Source: Ulvibacter antarcticus (GTDB taxonomy: Bacteria; Bacteroidota; Bacteroidia; Flavobacteriales; Flavobacteriaceae). From it: a DNA stretch of 64,000 bases. Shown piece after piece: positions 53,913 to 62,341 of this stretch (positions within the stretch are counted from its first letter, which is position 1; each line of letters starts with the position of its first letter). The translations under genes were made by a program, and so were the position numbers. Location: the NCBI RefSeq assembly GCF_003688405.1, contig NZ_REFC01000012.1, positions 620,001 to 684,000 of the forward strand, in the 5' to 3' direction. The notes under the pieces were generated by a model, which saw only the letters and a program-made list of their open reading frames with translations, was not told the DNA's origin and ran no database searches.

Positions 53913-54536
53913 CTATTCTTCAGACATTTCTTTCTTCGAATAAATGCTTGGAAGTGACAATTTAAACGTAACGGCCAAGATGCGTATAATGATCACTATA
54001 GACCCGGAAATAATAACTATAAAATCTTTAGAGAGTGACGTTTTCAGAAGTAAAAAATATACAGTACCTCCTAAAATACAAGCAGTAGCATAAATTTCTT
54101 TTCTGAAAATCACAGGTATTTCATTACACAATATGTCACGAATTACACCTCCAAAGCAAGCGGTCATCGTACCTAATGCTACACAAATTAATGGTGGGAA
54201 TCCAGCCGCAATGCCTTTCTCCACTCCTACAATCGTGTATAACGCAATCCCAATGGTATCGAACAAAAACAAGGATTTTCTTACATATCCCAACTTTTTT
54301 CTGAAAATTACTGCCACCACCGCAGCTCCAAATATCACATACACAAACGTTAGATTTCGCATCCAGGTAATATTGGCGTCGATCAAAAGATCACGTAACG
54401 TTCCTCCTCCTGCCCCCGTGACAAAGGCAATGATCAATATCCCAAATGGGTCCATTTTCTTCTTTAATGCAGTTAGCACTCCAGAAATTGAAAACGAAAT
54501 GGTTCCTAAAATATCTATAATTAGAAATAAACTCAC
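53913..54536 (-). CDS. TRIC/YicG family cation channel protein
   Basis: 207 residues and seven hydrophobic segments. LIIDILGTISFSISGVLTAL and the repeats FVTGAGGGTLRDLL and MTACFGGVIRDIL are the two glycine-rich UPF0126 motifs of trimeric intracellular cation channel homologues. Its ATG overlaps the stop of the RDD gene by 4 bp (ATGA), so the two are coupled. Confidence 0.88.
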   Translation of the reverse strand: MSLFLIIDILGTISFSISGVLTALKKKMDPFGILIIAFVTGAGGGTLRDLLIDANITWMRNLTFVYVIFGAAVVAVIFRKKLGYVRKSLFLFDTIGIALYTIVGVEKGIAAGFPPLICVALGTMTACFGGVIRDILCNEIPVIFRKEIYATACILGGTVYFLLLKTSLSKDFIVIISGSIVIIIRILAVTFKLSLPSIYSKKEMSEE

Positions 54537-55249
54537 ATGTTCCGGGTATAATAGTTATAATCTTTAATCACCTTGTCAATAAACACAACTGGTTTCTCAT
54601 CAAAGTTAACCTCCATCATCTTCGCAACTTTTTCGGAAAGACGAAGAATGACATTGTGATTTCCATTGTATCTCGACTGATTATAAAGATTCTTAATCGT
54701 TTGTATTTCCGAATCCTTAAAAACAGTCACTTGTGGGTATTTAGGAATGTAATCATCGGGTATGTCGGTAAGTATCGTCTGTGATAAGCTAATTGTCTTC
54801 TTTTCTGTAATTACCGTTGTAGTGGCCGCAATATCGCCTAATCGCTGGCCTTTTCCATTCAACAATATAGAAAATAAAGCAATAGCACCGCTAGAAGCCG
54901 TAACGTCAATTATTCGCAACAACCAACGAACCATAAAATTTGAAAAAGCAGGTTTTGTACCATCCAATTTTACAACCCTCAATTTCATAACTGCCTTTCC
55001 CGGACTGCGACCATCCCAGAACATCTCCCAAAGTAAATGATATAAAAATATTGGTAAGCCAATAGTAATTGCGGCTATCATATAATTATCATCCGATATT
55101 GATAATTGCGAATACAACACTGAAACAATTATCACATAGGTAGCGATTATTAGACCGTCTATTAAATAAGCCAATATGCGATCGCCCACATCTGCAACAT
55201 TTTGGATAATGTTGACATTTTGAGCTGTTTCTATTTGAAATTTATCCAT
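54533..55249 (-). CDS. RDD-family membrane protein
   Basis: 238 residues from the ATG at 55249 (an upstream TTG at 55312 would lie in the divergent gene). RDD domain: VGDRILAYLIDGLIIATYV (the R-D-D pattern), then WDGRSPGKAVMKLRVVKLDG and QRLGDIAATTTVI. Two to three transmembrane helices. RDD proteins are often adjacent to SpoIIM/DUF4129/MoxR operons, as here. It overlaps neither divergent gene with this start (36-bp gap to SpoIIM). The role may be in ion or solute transport. Confidence 0.87.
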   Translation of the reverse strand: MDKFQIETAQNVNIIQNVADVGDRILAYLIDGLIIATYVIIVSVLYSQLSISDDNYMIAAITIGLPIFLYHLLWEMFWDGRSPGKAVMKLRVVKLDGTKPAFSNFMVRWLLRIIDVTASSGAIALFSILLNGKGQRLGDIAATTTVITEKKTISLSQTILTDIPDDYIPKYPQVTVFKDSEIQTIKNLYNQSRYNGNHNVILRLSEKVAKMMEVNFDEKPVVFIDKVIKDYNYYTRNM

Positions 55250-55285
55250 TAAATCTGTTTCTTTGAGGCTAAACAACTTCAGTTT

Positions 55286-56257
55286 ATGCGCGAAGCTGCT
55301 TTTGCCAAGCAAAATAAGGATAAATGGTTAAGATTTGAAAATGTTCTACGGAATAATATGCAAACAAATCCGGATGAACTTAGTGCGCTCTATATTGAAA
55401 TCACAGATCACCTGAGTTATGCCCGCACTTTTTACCCGAAAAGTAACACCTTACACTACTTAAATGGCCTTTCGGTACTGGCACATCAAAAGATATATAA
55501 AACCAAACGTGAGTCTAGAACACGATTTATCACTTTTTTCACCAAAGAATTTCCATTGTTTTTTTCACAATACCACAAACAACTATTAATTGCCTTCTGT
55601 ACATTTCTGTTATTTTCTATTGTAGGGGCCTATTCTGCCGCTTCCGATGGAAATTTCGTTCGCTTAATTCTGGGAGATGGCTATGTAAATATGACGCTCG
55701 ACAATATTGAAAAAGGCGACCCTATGGCTGTCTATAAAGAAATGGGAGAGCTGAACATGTTCTTAGGTATTACCATAAATAATATTCAGGTTGCTTTGTA
55801 TGCCTTTGTTTATGGGCTTTTTTTAAGCCTGGGCACGCTGTTTATCCTAATGCGAAATGCCGTGATGCTAGGATCTTTTCAATACTTCTTTCATGATCAA
55901 GGACTCCTTTGGGAATCGGTGAGAACGATCTGGATACATGGAACTATTGAGATATCGGTAATCATTATTGCCGGATGTGCAGGCCTGGTTTTAGGAAATA
56001 GCATCCTGTTTCCGGGTACCTACACGCGATTACAATCATTTATTCGAGGTGCCAAAGATGGCCTTAAAATAATGCTGAGCACAGTTCCATTCTTTATCAT
56101 TGCAGGCTTTCTGGAAGGTTTTGTTACCAGACATACCGAAATGCCAGACTGGCTTGCTATTTTGATTATAGGAGGCTCGCTTTATTTAATTTTGTATTAC
56201 TACATATTTTATCCAATTAAACTTAAAAAAAGAAATGAACGAATTCATTCAATTTAA
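55286..56257 (+). CDS. SpoIIM-like (stage II sporulation M family) membrane protein
   Basis: 323 residues: a cytoplasmic N-terminal helical part (KDKWLRFENVLRNNMQTNPD), then about six transmembrane helices carrying the SpoIIM motifs (GDPMAVYKEMGELNMFLGIT, GSFQYFFHDQGLLWESVRTI, WIHGTIEISVIIIAGCAGLV). The family is common outside spore-formers in MoxR loci. First gene of a six-gene operon, overlapping the next by 23 bp. Confidence 0.9.
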   Translation: MREAAFAKQNKDKWLRFENVLRNNMQTNPDELSALYIEITDHLSYARTFYPKSNTLHYLNGLSVLAHQKIYKTKRESRTRFITFFTKEFPLFFSQYHKQLLIAFCTFLLFSIVGAYSAASDGNFVRLILGDGYVNMTLDNIEKGDPMAVYKEMGELNMFLGITINNIQVALYAFVYGLFLSLGTLFILMRNAVMLGSFQYFFHDQGLLWESVRTIWIHGTIEISVIIIAGCAGLVLGNSILFPGTYTRLQSFIRGAKDGLKIMLSTVPFFIIAGFLEGFVTRHTEMPDWLAILIIGGSLYLILYYYIFYPIKLKKRNERIHSI

Positions 56258-57101
56258 AAAACAACGTGATCTCGGTGAGATGCTTACGGACACATTTAAG
56301 TTTATTAGGCTTAATTGGAAACCACTTTATGGCCTTATTTTTAGAATTGCAGGTCCTGCCCTATTACTGGTGTTATTTGCCTTTATCTATTATATGCAGT
56401 CTACCTTAGGAAGTTTCGATTTTTTATCGGCACAAACTGATCTGGGGATGTTCTCTGCTAATTTTTTCATTTCCTTTTTATTATTAATGGCATCTGGGGT
56501 TGCTTTTTATGCTTTACTCTATGGAACAGTACTTCACTATATAAAATCCTATGTGAACAATGAAGGGGTCGTTAGCGAAGCTGAAGTTAAAGCAGGTGTC
56601 AAGAAAGATTTTTGGGGTCTTATCGGACTTGGTTTTCTAACCGGACTTATCATCGCTTTTGGACTTATTCTTTGCTTATTACCGGGAGTCTATTTAGGAG
56701 TGGTATTCGCTTCAGCCTATGCGGTCCTCGTAATTGAAAAACGTAGTGTAAGTGATACGATCAGCTATTGTTTCGATCTTATCAAAGGGGAATTCTGGAT
56801 GACTTTTGCCACGCTCTTAGTGGTTTTTATATTGTACTATATAATTATATTTATATTTCAAATGCCCCAGTATATCTACTTCTTTATCAAGTCCTTTACA
56901 ATGAATGAGCAGATTACCAGTGATCCCGCCGCTTTGTTCGATGGGATTTATATCGCCCTAAACGCGGTTGCGATGATCGCTCAATATCTGGCATATACCC
57001 TAATCGTTATCTGCACTGTTTTTGTTTATTATAATCTGAATGAAAAAAGGAACTTTACCGGTACTATTGAAGCTATCGACTCGCTAGGAAAAGAGGAATA
57101 A
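56235..57101 (+). CDS. Multi-pass membrane protein of the MoxR locus
   Basis: 288 residues with about six transmembrane helices; begins MNEFIQFKKQRDLGEMLTDT and has FGLILCLLPGVYLGVVFASA. It starts 23 bp inside the preceding gene and stops 3 bp before the DUF4129 gene, so it is clearly operonic. Such unnamed proteins occur with SpoIIM and DUF4129 in Bacteroidetes. Function unknown. Confidence 0.8.
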   Translation: MNEFIQFKKQRDLGEMLTDTFKFIRLNWKPLYGLIFRIAGPALLLVLFAFIYYMQSTLGSFDFLSAQTDLGMFSANFFISFLLLMASGVAFYALLYGTVLHYIKSYVNNEGVVSEAEVKAGVKKDFWGLIGLGFLTGLIIAFGLILCLLPGVYLGVVFASAYAVLVIEKRSVSDTISYCFDLIKGEFWMTFATLLVVFILYYIIIFIFQMPQYIYFFIKSFTMNEQITSDPAALFDGIYIALNAVAMIAQYLAYTLIVICTVFVYYNLNEKRNFTGTIEAIDSLGKEE

Positions 57102-57104
57102 GTT

Positions 57105-57878
57105 ATGCATAGATTCATTTTTCTTTGTCTTATACTTCTTTTTTCTTCGGAAGGGTTTTCGCAAGATACTATTCTTCCATTAGAAGGACGATTAGTGCGT
57201 GACGACTTGGATAGTGATGTTGTCCCCATAGAATTTGATCAGGATAAAATTGAGGCATATAAAAAGGATGAAGCCTTTAATTATGTAGAGTTGCAGCAAG
57301 TGGAGAATCCCTGGGAGCAGTTCAAATCATGGCTAAATGAATTATGGCATCGCTTCTGGAGATGGTTATTCGGGGATTTTGAAGGCAATGGATTTACAGC
57401 CTTCCTCGTTCGCATCATTCCATACATTATTATTATAGGAGTCATTGTTTTTGTAGGGTGGCTATTTTACAAACTTAATCCCGGGAGTCATTTATTAAAA
57501 TCTAAGGACAAACCAGAGGTCTTTTTTACCGAAGAAGAGGAGATTATTAAAACCAAGGATATTAAAAAACTCATTCAGAAAGCCTTGGATGCTAATGATT
57601 ATAGACTGGCAGTTCGATATTATTATCTTTTTATTCTGAAAAAATTGAGCTCTGCTGAATTAATTTCGTACGAATTTGATAAGACGAATAACGACTATAT
57701 CTCTGAAATGAGTGTGACCGTTACTACTTCTGAAAACATTAAAAACAATTTCAGAAAAGCAACAAATATCTATGATTATATCTGGTACGGTAACTTCCTG
57801 GTAACCGAAACAGATTTCAGAAAAGCACAACAAACTTTTACGAACCTGGAACATCAAATACCAAAAGCAGTTGACTAA
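57105..57878 (+). CDS. DUF4129 domain protein
   Basis: 257 residues. Signal peptide (FLCLILLFSSEGFSQ), a periplasmic part, a single transmembrane helix around 105-125 (IIPYIIIIGVIVFVGWLF) and a cytoplasmic DUF4129 domain (ALDANDYRLAVRYYYLFILK, YDYIWYGNFLVTETDF). The family is a constant partner of MoxR/DUF58 genes. Its stop overlaps the start of the DUF4350 gene by 8 bp. Confidence 0.87.
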   Translation: MHRFIFLCLILLFSSEGFSQDTILPLEGRLVRDDLDSDVVPIEFDQDKIEAYKKDEAFNYVELQQVENPWEQFKSWLNELWHRFWRWLFGDFEGNGFTAFLVRIIPYIIIIGVIVFVGWLFYKLNPGSHLLKSKDKPEVFFTEEEEIIKTKDIKKLIQKALDANDYRLAVRYYYLFILKKLSSAELISYEFDKTNNDYISEMSVTVTTSENIKNNFRKATNIYDYIWYGNFLVTETDFRKAQQTFTNLEHQIPKAVD

Positions 57879-59088
57879 GCTTCAGAAGATATTATTTGGA
57901 ATATTCCTGCTACTGCTGGGCACGTTGGTGTATCTGGAAGCTACTAAACCACAACCGGTAAATTGGTTTCCAAGTTATACAAAAACCGATAAGATTCCAC
58001 TGGGAACCTTCGTTTTGCATGATTTATTGACTGAGAACAGCAATCTTGAAGTAATTGAAGAACAGAGTCCGCCATTCGAAGTTTTGAAAGATTCAACTGT
58101 TTCCGGGACCTATGTCTTTATCAATAATGACCTTAATTTCGACAAAATTGAAGTTGAAAAATTGCTCAATTGGGTCGCGAAAGGAAATACTGTTTTTGCT
58201 TCTGCTAATTACCATAGTCAATTTTTAAAAGATACCCTTCAATTAGAAACACAAGCAGCATGGCTTCCAAACACTATTGGCAGTGAACCACTAATGAATT
58301 TAATTAATCCTAAGTTAAAGTCTGAAAAACCTTTCAGAATAGAAAGAAATTTAAGCGTACGTTATTTCGAAAAAATCGATACCTTATCTCAAATCGCACT
58401 TGGGGTTTCTCAAATTTATAATGATACATTAAGCATTGCTATTCCTAACCTTAACTTTATAAAGGCTCCCGTAGGCAAAGGAGCATTTTACCTGCATTTA
58501 CAACCTGAGATTTTTTCGAATTACTTCTTACTTGCTGAAAATAATGCCGATTTCACTAAGAAGGTTTTATCGTATATTAATGATGATAAAATGTTGATCT
58601 GGGACAATTATTACAAATCTGGGAAACCCATAAATGTATCGCCATTGCACATTCTACTTAATAATAAATATTTAAAATGGGCCTACTATTTTGTTCTAAT
58701 TGGAGCACTACTCTTTATCCTTTTTGAAGGAAAGCGCAAGCAGCGAAGTATTCCCGTGGTTCCGCCACTCACCAATAAAACCTACGAGTACACACGAACT
58801 ATTGCCGGAATGTATCTCGATAAGAATGAAAACCACGAAATTGCAAAAAAACAGATTGCTCTTTTCATGGAATTTATAAGAACAAGAATGAGAATTCAAA
58901 CTGATAAACTTGACAAACGCTTTTTTGAATCGGTGGGATCCCGAAGTGGCAATACAGAAGAAGCTACTGTAGCTCTCTTTAACTTTATCCAAAAAGTGCA
59001 AAGTCAACAACATACAGAAAAAGAAGAACTGATTAAACTATACCACCTTATTACAGATTATAAAAAGAAAATTGATGGAAAATCCTGA
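57871..59088 (+). CDS. DUF4350 domain membrane protein
   Basis: 405 residues from a TTG at 57871 (needed to keep the first transmembrane helix, LFGIFLLLLGTLVYLEA). A periplasmic DUF4350-like domain (IPLGTFVLHDLLTENSNLEV ... GNTVFASANYHSQFLKD), a second transmembrane helix (WAYYFVLIGALLFILFEGK) and a cytoplasmic helical tail. It overlaps DUF4129 by 8 bp and MoxR by 14 bp. Likely an envelope component of the MoxR system; function unknown. Confidence 0.82.
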   Translation: MTKLQKILFGIFLLLLGTLVYLEATKPQPVNWFPSYTKTDKIPLGTFVLHDLLTENSNLEVIEEQSPPFEVLKDSTVSGTYVFINNDLNFDKIEVEKLLNWVAKGNTVFASANYHSQFLKDTLQLETQAAWLPNTIGSEPLMNLINPKLKSEKPFRIERNLSVRYFEKIDTLSQIALGVSQIYNDTLSIAIPNLNFIKAPVGKGAFYLHLQPEIFSNYFLLAENNADFTKKVLSYINDDKMLIWDNYYKSGKPINVSPLHILLNNKYLKWAYYFVLIGALLFILFEGKRKQRSIPVVPPLTNKTYEYTRTIAGMYLDKNENHEIAKKQIALFMEFIRTRMRIQTDKLDKRFFESVGSRSGNTEEATVALFNFIQKVQSQQHTEKEELIKLYHLITDYKKKIDGKS

Positions 59089-60073
59089 ATTACAGAATGA
59101 CGAATTACACTTTAACAACCGTATTCCACTGGAAGAACTCAAAACGGCGGTAAATGCAATAAAATCCCAATTAGCAAAGATCATCATTGGTCAGGAGGAT
59201 TTTATTGAATTGCTAATTGTGAGCCTTTTAGCAAACGGACATGTGCTTATCGAAGGGGTCCCCGGAATAGCCAAGACCATCACGGCCAAGCTTTTTGCGA
59301 AGACTTTAAAAACAGATTTCAGCCGAATTCAATTTACCCCTGATCTCATGCCTAGTGATGTATTGGGAACCTCGATACTAAACATGAAAGCATCTGAATT
59401 TGAGTTCAAAAAAGGGCCTATTTTCTCAAATGTGATTCTTATTGACGAGATCAATAGAGCTCCGGCGAAAACCCAGGCTGCCTTATTTGAAGTAATGGAA
59501 GAGCGCCAGATCACTATGGACGGTGTACGTTATATAATGGAATACCCTTTTATGGTATTAGCTACTCAAAATCCTGTAGAACAAGAAGGTACCTATGCCC
59601 TACCTGAAGCTCAGTTAGACAGATTCCTCTTTAAAATAAAAGTGGGTTATCCAACGCTGGACGAAGAGGTAACCATTCTAAAAACGCATCACGATCGCAA
59701 ACAGGTTATGCCTCAGGATGCGATTGAAGGAATTTTAACGCCGGACGATTTGAAGAAATTCAGAATGCAGGTTCAAGAGATCTTGATAGAGGATAAAATC
59801 TTCAATTATATCGCTCAGATTGTCGATAAAACCCGAAACCATCCGCATTTATATCTTGGAGGATCGCCTCGGGCGTCTCTTGCCATCATGAACGCCGCCA
59901 AAGCATACGCGGCCATCAACGGAAGAGATTTTGTTACTCCAGATGATGTGAAGCGTACCTTGGCACCTGTGTTGAGACACCGTATAATTTTATCTCCTGA
60001 ACGTGAAATGGAAGGCATGACACCCGAAGCAGTAATAGAAATGATTGCCCATTCGATCGAAATACCTAGATAG
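59075..60073 (+). CDS. MoxR family AAA+ ATPase
   Basis: 332 residues from the ATG at 59075. Walker A GVPGIAKT, Walker B ILIDEINRAPAKTQAA, the sensor ATQNPVEQEGTYALPEAQLD and Arg finger region DRFLFKI are all present. A chaperone-like ATPase that works with the VWA/DUF58 protein encoded next. A different MoxR-type ATPase/VWA pair is at the left edge of the window. The stop codon overlaps the GTG start of DUF58 by one base. Confidence 0.93.
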   Translation: MENPELQNDELHFNNRIPLEELKTAVNAIKSQLAKIIIGQEDFIELLIVSLLANGHVLIEGVPGIAKTITAKLFAKTLKTDFSRIQFTPDLMPSDVLGTSILNMKASEFEFKKGPIFSNVILIDEINRAPAKTQAALFEVMEERQITMDGVRYIMEYPFMVLATQNPVEQEGTYALPEAQLDRFLFKIKVGYPTLDEEVTILKTHHDRKQVMPQDAIEGILTPDDLKKFRMQVQEILIEDKIFNYIAQIVDKTRNHPHLYLGGSPRASLAIMNAAKAYAAINGRDFVTPDDVKRTLAPVLRHRIILSPEREMEGMTPEAVIEMIAHSIEIPR

Positions 60074-61404
60074 TGATACAATTTCTAAAGTCCTTATATC
60101 TTAGTCCGCGCTTTTTTTATGCGATGGCTGTGCTTGCGATATTGTTTTTAATATCGTATTGGTGGCAGCCGCTCTATGGAATTGTATGGCTTTTAGTTTT
60201 AGGATTGGCGGTAGTGACATTTATTGAAATTATAATGTTATTTAGTAAAGCCGGATTAAAAGGAGAACGAATCCTTCCGGAAAAATTTTCAAATAGCGAT
60301 GAAAATGAGGTTCTAATTCAATTACAAAACACCTATTCGTTTAATCTTGAAGTAGTGATTATCGATGAAATACCGGTTCAGTTTCAGAAACGAGATTTTT
60401 TCAGAAAAACCAAAATAGAAGGTAAAAACAGAGTCACCTATCAATATTCGCTGCGTCCTGTTGATCGTGGTGAGTATAGCTTCGGAAGGCTTAACTGCTA
60501 CGCAACATCTGTTATCGGATTGGTTCGCAAGCGATATACGTTCAACAATGAGCAAATGGTGAAAGTGTATCCTTCGTTTATCCAAATGAAGCAATACGAT
60601 TTTCTAGCTATCGACAATCGATTGTCTCACATCGGACTTAAAAAGATACGTCGAATCGGGCATACCATGGAATTTGAACAGATCAAGGAATATGTTGTAG
60701 GCGATGATGTTCGGACTGTGAATTGGAAATCGACCGCTAAAAACGGGCAACTGATGGTGAATCAGTTTCAGGATGAAAAAATGCAACCTATTTACTCTGT
60801 GATCGATACCAGCCGTGTAATGAAAATGCCTTTTAACGGCTTAAAATTAGTTGATTATGCAATCAACAGTTCATTGGCCTTTTCAAATATTGCACTCAAA
60901 AAAAATGATAAAGTTGGGCTGATTGATTTTTCAAACAAATTAGGAAATTACCTTCCGGCCAAGGCCAAGAAGACTTACCTGAACAATGTTTTGGAGACTC
61001 TTTACAATGTTGACACGAAATTTCTGGATGCCGATTATGGAATCCTTCAATCGCTTGTAAAAAGGAAGATCACTCATAGAAGTTTACTATTGCTATACAC
61101 TAATTTCGAGCATATATCATCTCTGCATAGACAGTTACCATACTTACAAGCCATTGCGAAAAAGCACGTGTTGGTGGTGATCTTTTTTGAAAACACCGAA
61201 TTAAAATCACTAAGCGAGTCTGAAGCTACTACCCTACCCGAAATTGTTGATCAGACGATCGCTAAACAATTTGAACACGATAAAAGACTAATGGTGCGGG
61301 AATTACAGCAACGCGGAATTCAAACTGTCCTTACTCCCCCCGAAGACCTTACCGTTAATACCATCAATAAATATCTAGAAATAAAAGCAAGAGGGTTACT
61401 TTAG
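60073..61404 (+). CDS. DUF58 domain protein
   Basis: 443 residues from a GTG at 60073 that shares its first base with the MoxR stop. Two N-terminal transmembrane helices (FYAMAVLAILFLISYWW, IVWLLVLGLAVVTFIEI) and a DUF58/VWA-like domain with the signature VVGDDVRTVNWKSTAKNG, followed by SVIDTSRVMKMPF. The MIDAS-like DTSRV is present. It is the client adaptor for MoxR and ends the operon. No terminator is obvious; the spacer that follows is repeat-rich. Confidence 0.92.
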   Translation: MIQFLKSLYLSPRFFYAMAVLAILFLISYWWQPLYGIVWLLVLGLAVVTFIEIIMLFSKAGLKGERILPEKFSNSDENEVLIQLQNTYSFNLEVVIIDEIPVQFQKRDFFRKTKIEGKNRVTYQYSLRPVDRGEYSFGRLNCYATSVIGLVRKRYTFNNEQMVKVYPSFIQMKQYDFLAIDNRLSHIGLKKIRRIGHTMEFEQIKEYVVGDDVRTVNWKSTAKNGQLMVNQFQDEKMQPIYSVIDTSRVMKMPFNGLKLVDYAINSSLAFSNIALKKNDKVGLIDFSNKLGNYLPAKAKKTYLNNVLETLYNVDTKFLDADYGILQSLVKRKITHRSLLLLYTNFEHISSLHRQLPYLQAIAKKHVLVVIFFENTELKSLSESEATTLPEIVDQTIAKQFEHDKRLMVRELQQRGIQTVLTPPEDLTVNTINKYLEIKARGLL

Positions 61405-61450
61405 TAGCTGGTAGCTGGTAGCTGGTAGCTGGTAGCTGGTAGCTGGTAGC
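61405..61450. repeat. Heptanucleotide tandem repeat TAGCTGG
   Basis: Six full copies of TAGCTGG (61405-61446) plus four bases, starting 1 bp after the DUF58 stop codon. Confidence 0.9.
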
Positions 61451-61466
61451 AAAAAAAGATTATTGT

Positions 61467-61520
61467 TGTCACTTCGAGTGATTTCTTGGAGTAAAACGTA
61501 AAGAAATAGTATCGAGAAGA
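61467..61520. repeat. Partial copy of the dispersed TGTCACTTCGAGTG element
   Basis: TGTCACTTCGAGTGATTT (61467-61484) and TATCGAGAAG (61510-61519) match the two arms of the element at 1171-1296. Confidence 0.6.
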
Positions 61521-61523
61521 GGC

Positions 61524-61558
61524 TGAGCAGTGAGCAGTGAGCAGTGAGCAGTGAATAG
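61524..61558. repeat. Heptanucleotide tandem repeat TGAGCAG
   Basis: Four copies of TGAGCAG (61524-61551) followed by a diverged fifth copy (TGAATAG). Confidence 0.88.
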
Positions 61559-61610
61559 ATAAAATATTTTCATTTATTTTGTCTTACTTCTTATTTCTTA
61601 CTTCTTTCTT

Positions 61611-61638
61611 CTTAATTCTTAATTCTTAATTCTTAATT
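61611..61638. repeat. Heptanucleotide tandem repeat CTTAATT
   Basis: Four perfect copies of CTTAATT (61611-61638), the third different heptamer in this 345-bp spacer. Confidence 0.88.
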
Positions 61639-61646
61639 CAAAAAAT

Positions 61647-61717
61647 ACATTTCATCCAAATAATTCGACAGTTGAGTAACCCAGTTTATGAGAACTTTGT
61701 AATCCACCCCATCTTTG
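61647..61717 (+). promoter_or_regulatory. Putative LytTR-controlled promoter of the second DUF2141 gene
   Basis: ACATTTCAT (61647-61655) and ACAGTTGAG (61668-61676) start 21 bp apart. A near-consensus -7 box CATCTTTG (61710-61717) begins 36 bp after the ACAGTT hexamer. The array has the same 71-bp length and register as the three promoters in the LytTR gene cluster. Confidence 0.6.
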
Positions 61718-61749
61718 TTTCATAATTAATAACCTAAACACCAAACATT

Positions 61750-62178
61750 ATGAAAACGCTACTAATCACATTCGCCTTATCACTTTCTGCCTTTTTTATG
61801 AATGCTCAAACTGACGCTCAAATAGCTTCGGAAGGAACTACAATTACGATTAACGTTCCTTTACAAAGTACCGAAGGAAACGTAGTATTCGGACTTTACA
61901 ACCAAGACAATTTCATGAAGAATCCTTCCGAAGGCGCAGTGGGAGAAATAATAGAAGGCAATGCGAACGTAACTTTTACTAATATTACTCCCGGTGAATA
62001 TGCAATCATTCTTTTTCACGATAAAAACACCAACAAACGAATGGATTTCGACGCCAATGGAATGCCTTCAGAGAATTATGGACTGTCAAACAACCCCATG
62101 AGTTTTGGTCCGCCACAATGGAGTGATGCAAAATTTGAAGTAACAAACCAACCAATTGAGATGGAAATCAGAATGTAG
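61750..62178 (+). CDS. Exported DUF2141 protein
   Basis: 142 residues with a signal peptide (MKTLLITFALSLSAFFMNAQ). DUF2141 pattern: VVFGLYNQDNFMKNPSEG, YAIILFHDKNTNKRMDFDAN, FGPPQWSDAKFEV. Paralogue of the DUF2141 gene at 30468-30884. Its upstream region has the putative LytTR promoter described separately, tying it to the distant two-component locus. Function unknown. Confidence 0.85.
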   Translation: MKTLLITFALSLSAFFMNAQTDAQIASEGTTITINVPLQSTEGNVVFGLYNQDNFMKNPSEGAVGEIIEGNANVTFTNITPGEYAIILFHDKNTNKRMDFDANGMPSENYGLSNNPMSFGPPQWSDAKFEVTNQPIEMEIRM

Positions 62179-62203
62179 ATTTCCAAAACATACAAAGAGA
62201 AAT

Positions 62204-62243
62204 AACCACAAATTCACGAATAAATATTCGTGAATTTGTGGTT
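62204..62243 (+). terminator. Long perfect hairpin after the DUF2141 gene
   Basis: A 19-bp perfect inverted repeat (62204-62222 and 62225-62243) with a 2-nt centre, AT-rich, 25 bp after the stop. It ends in TAATTAAT, not a strict T run. Confidence 0.7.
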
Positions 62244-62291
62244 TAATTAATATAATTACTATAAGCAAAATCTTATTATAATAAATTATCA

Positions 62292-62323
62292 ATAGATTTT
62301 ATCAATAACTATTCTTATCTTTG
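62292..62323 (+). promoter_or_regulatory. Candidate oxyR promoter with an OxyR-like dyad
   Basis: -7 box TATCTTTG (62316-62323) is an exact TAnnTTTG. Overlapping it is AATAG...CTATT (62291-62313, an ATAG-N13-CTAT dyad) and a repeated TTATCAATA (62286-62294 and 62299-62307). Autoregulation is possible. Confidence 0.4.
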
Positions 62324-62341
62324 TTCAAAGGAAATTAAGTT

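Noticed and set aside
54133-54567. 144-codon plus-strand open frame opposite the TRIC gene
   Set aside because: Antisense to a conserved membrane protein with clear motifs; no domain of its own.
61405-61638. Possible CRISPR array
   Set aside because: The units are contiguous 7-mers without unique spacers, so they are simple tandem repeats.
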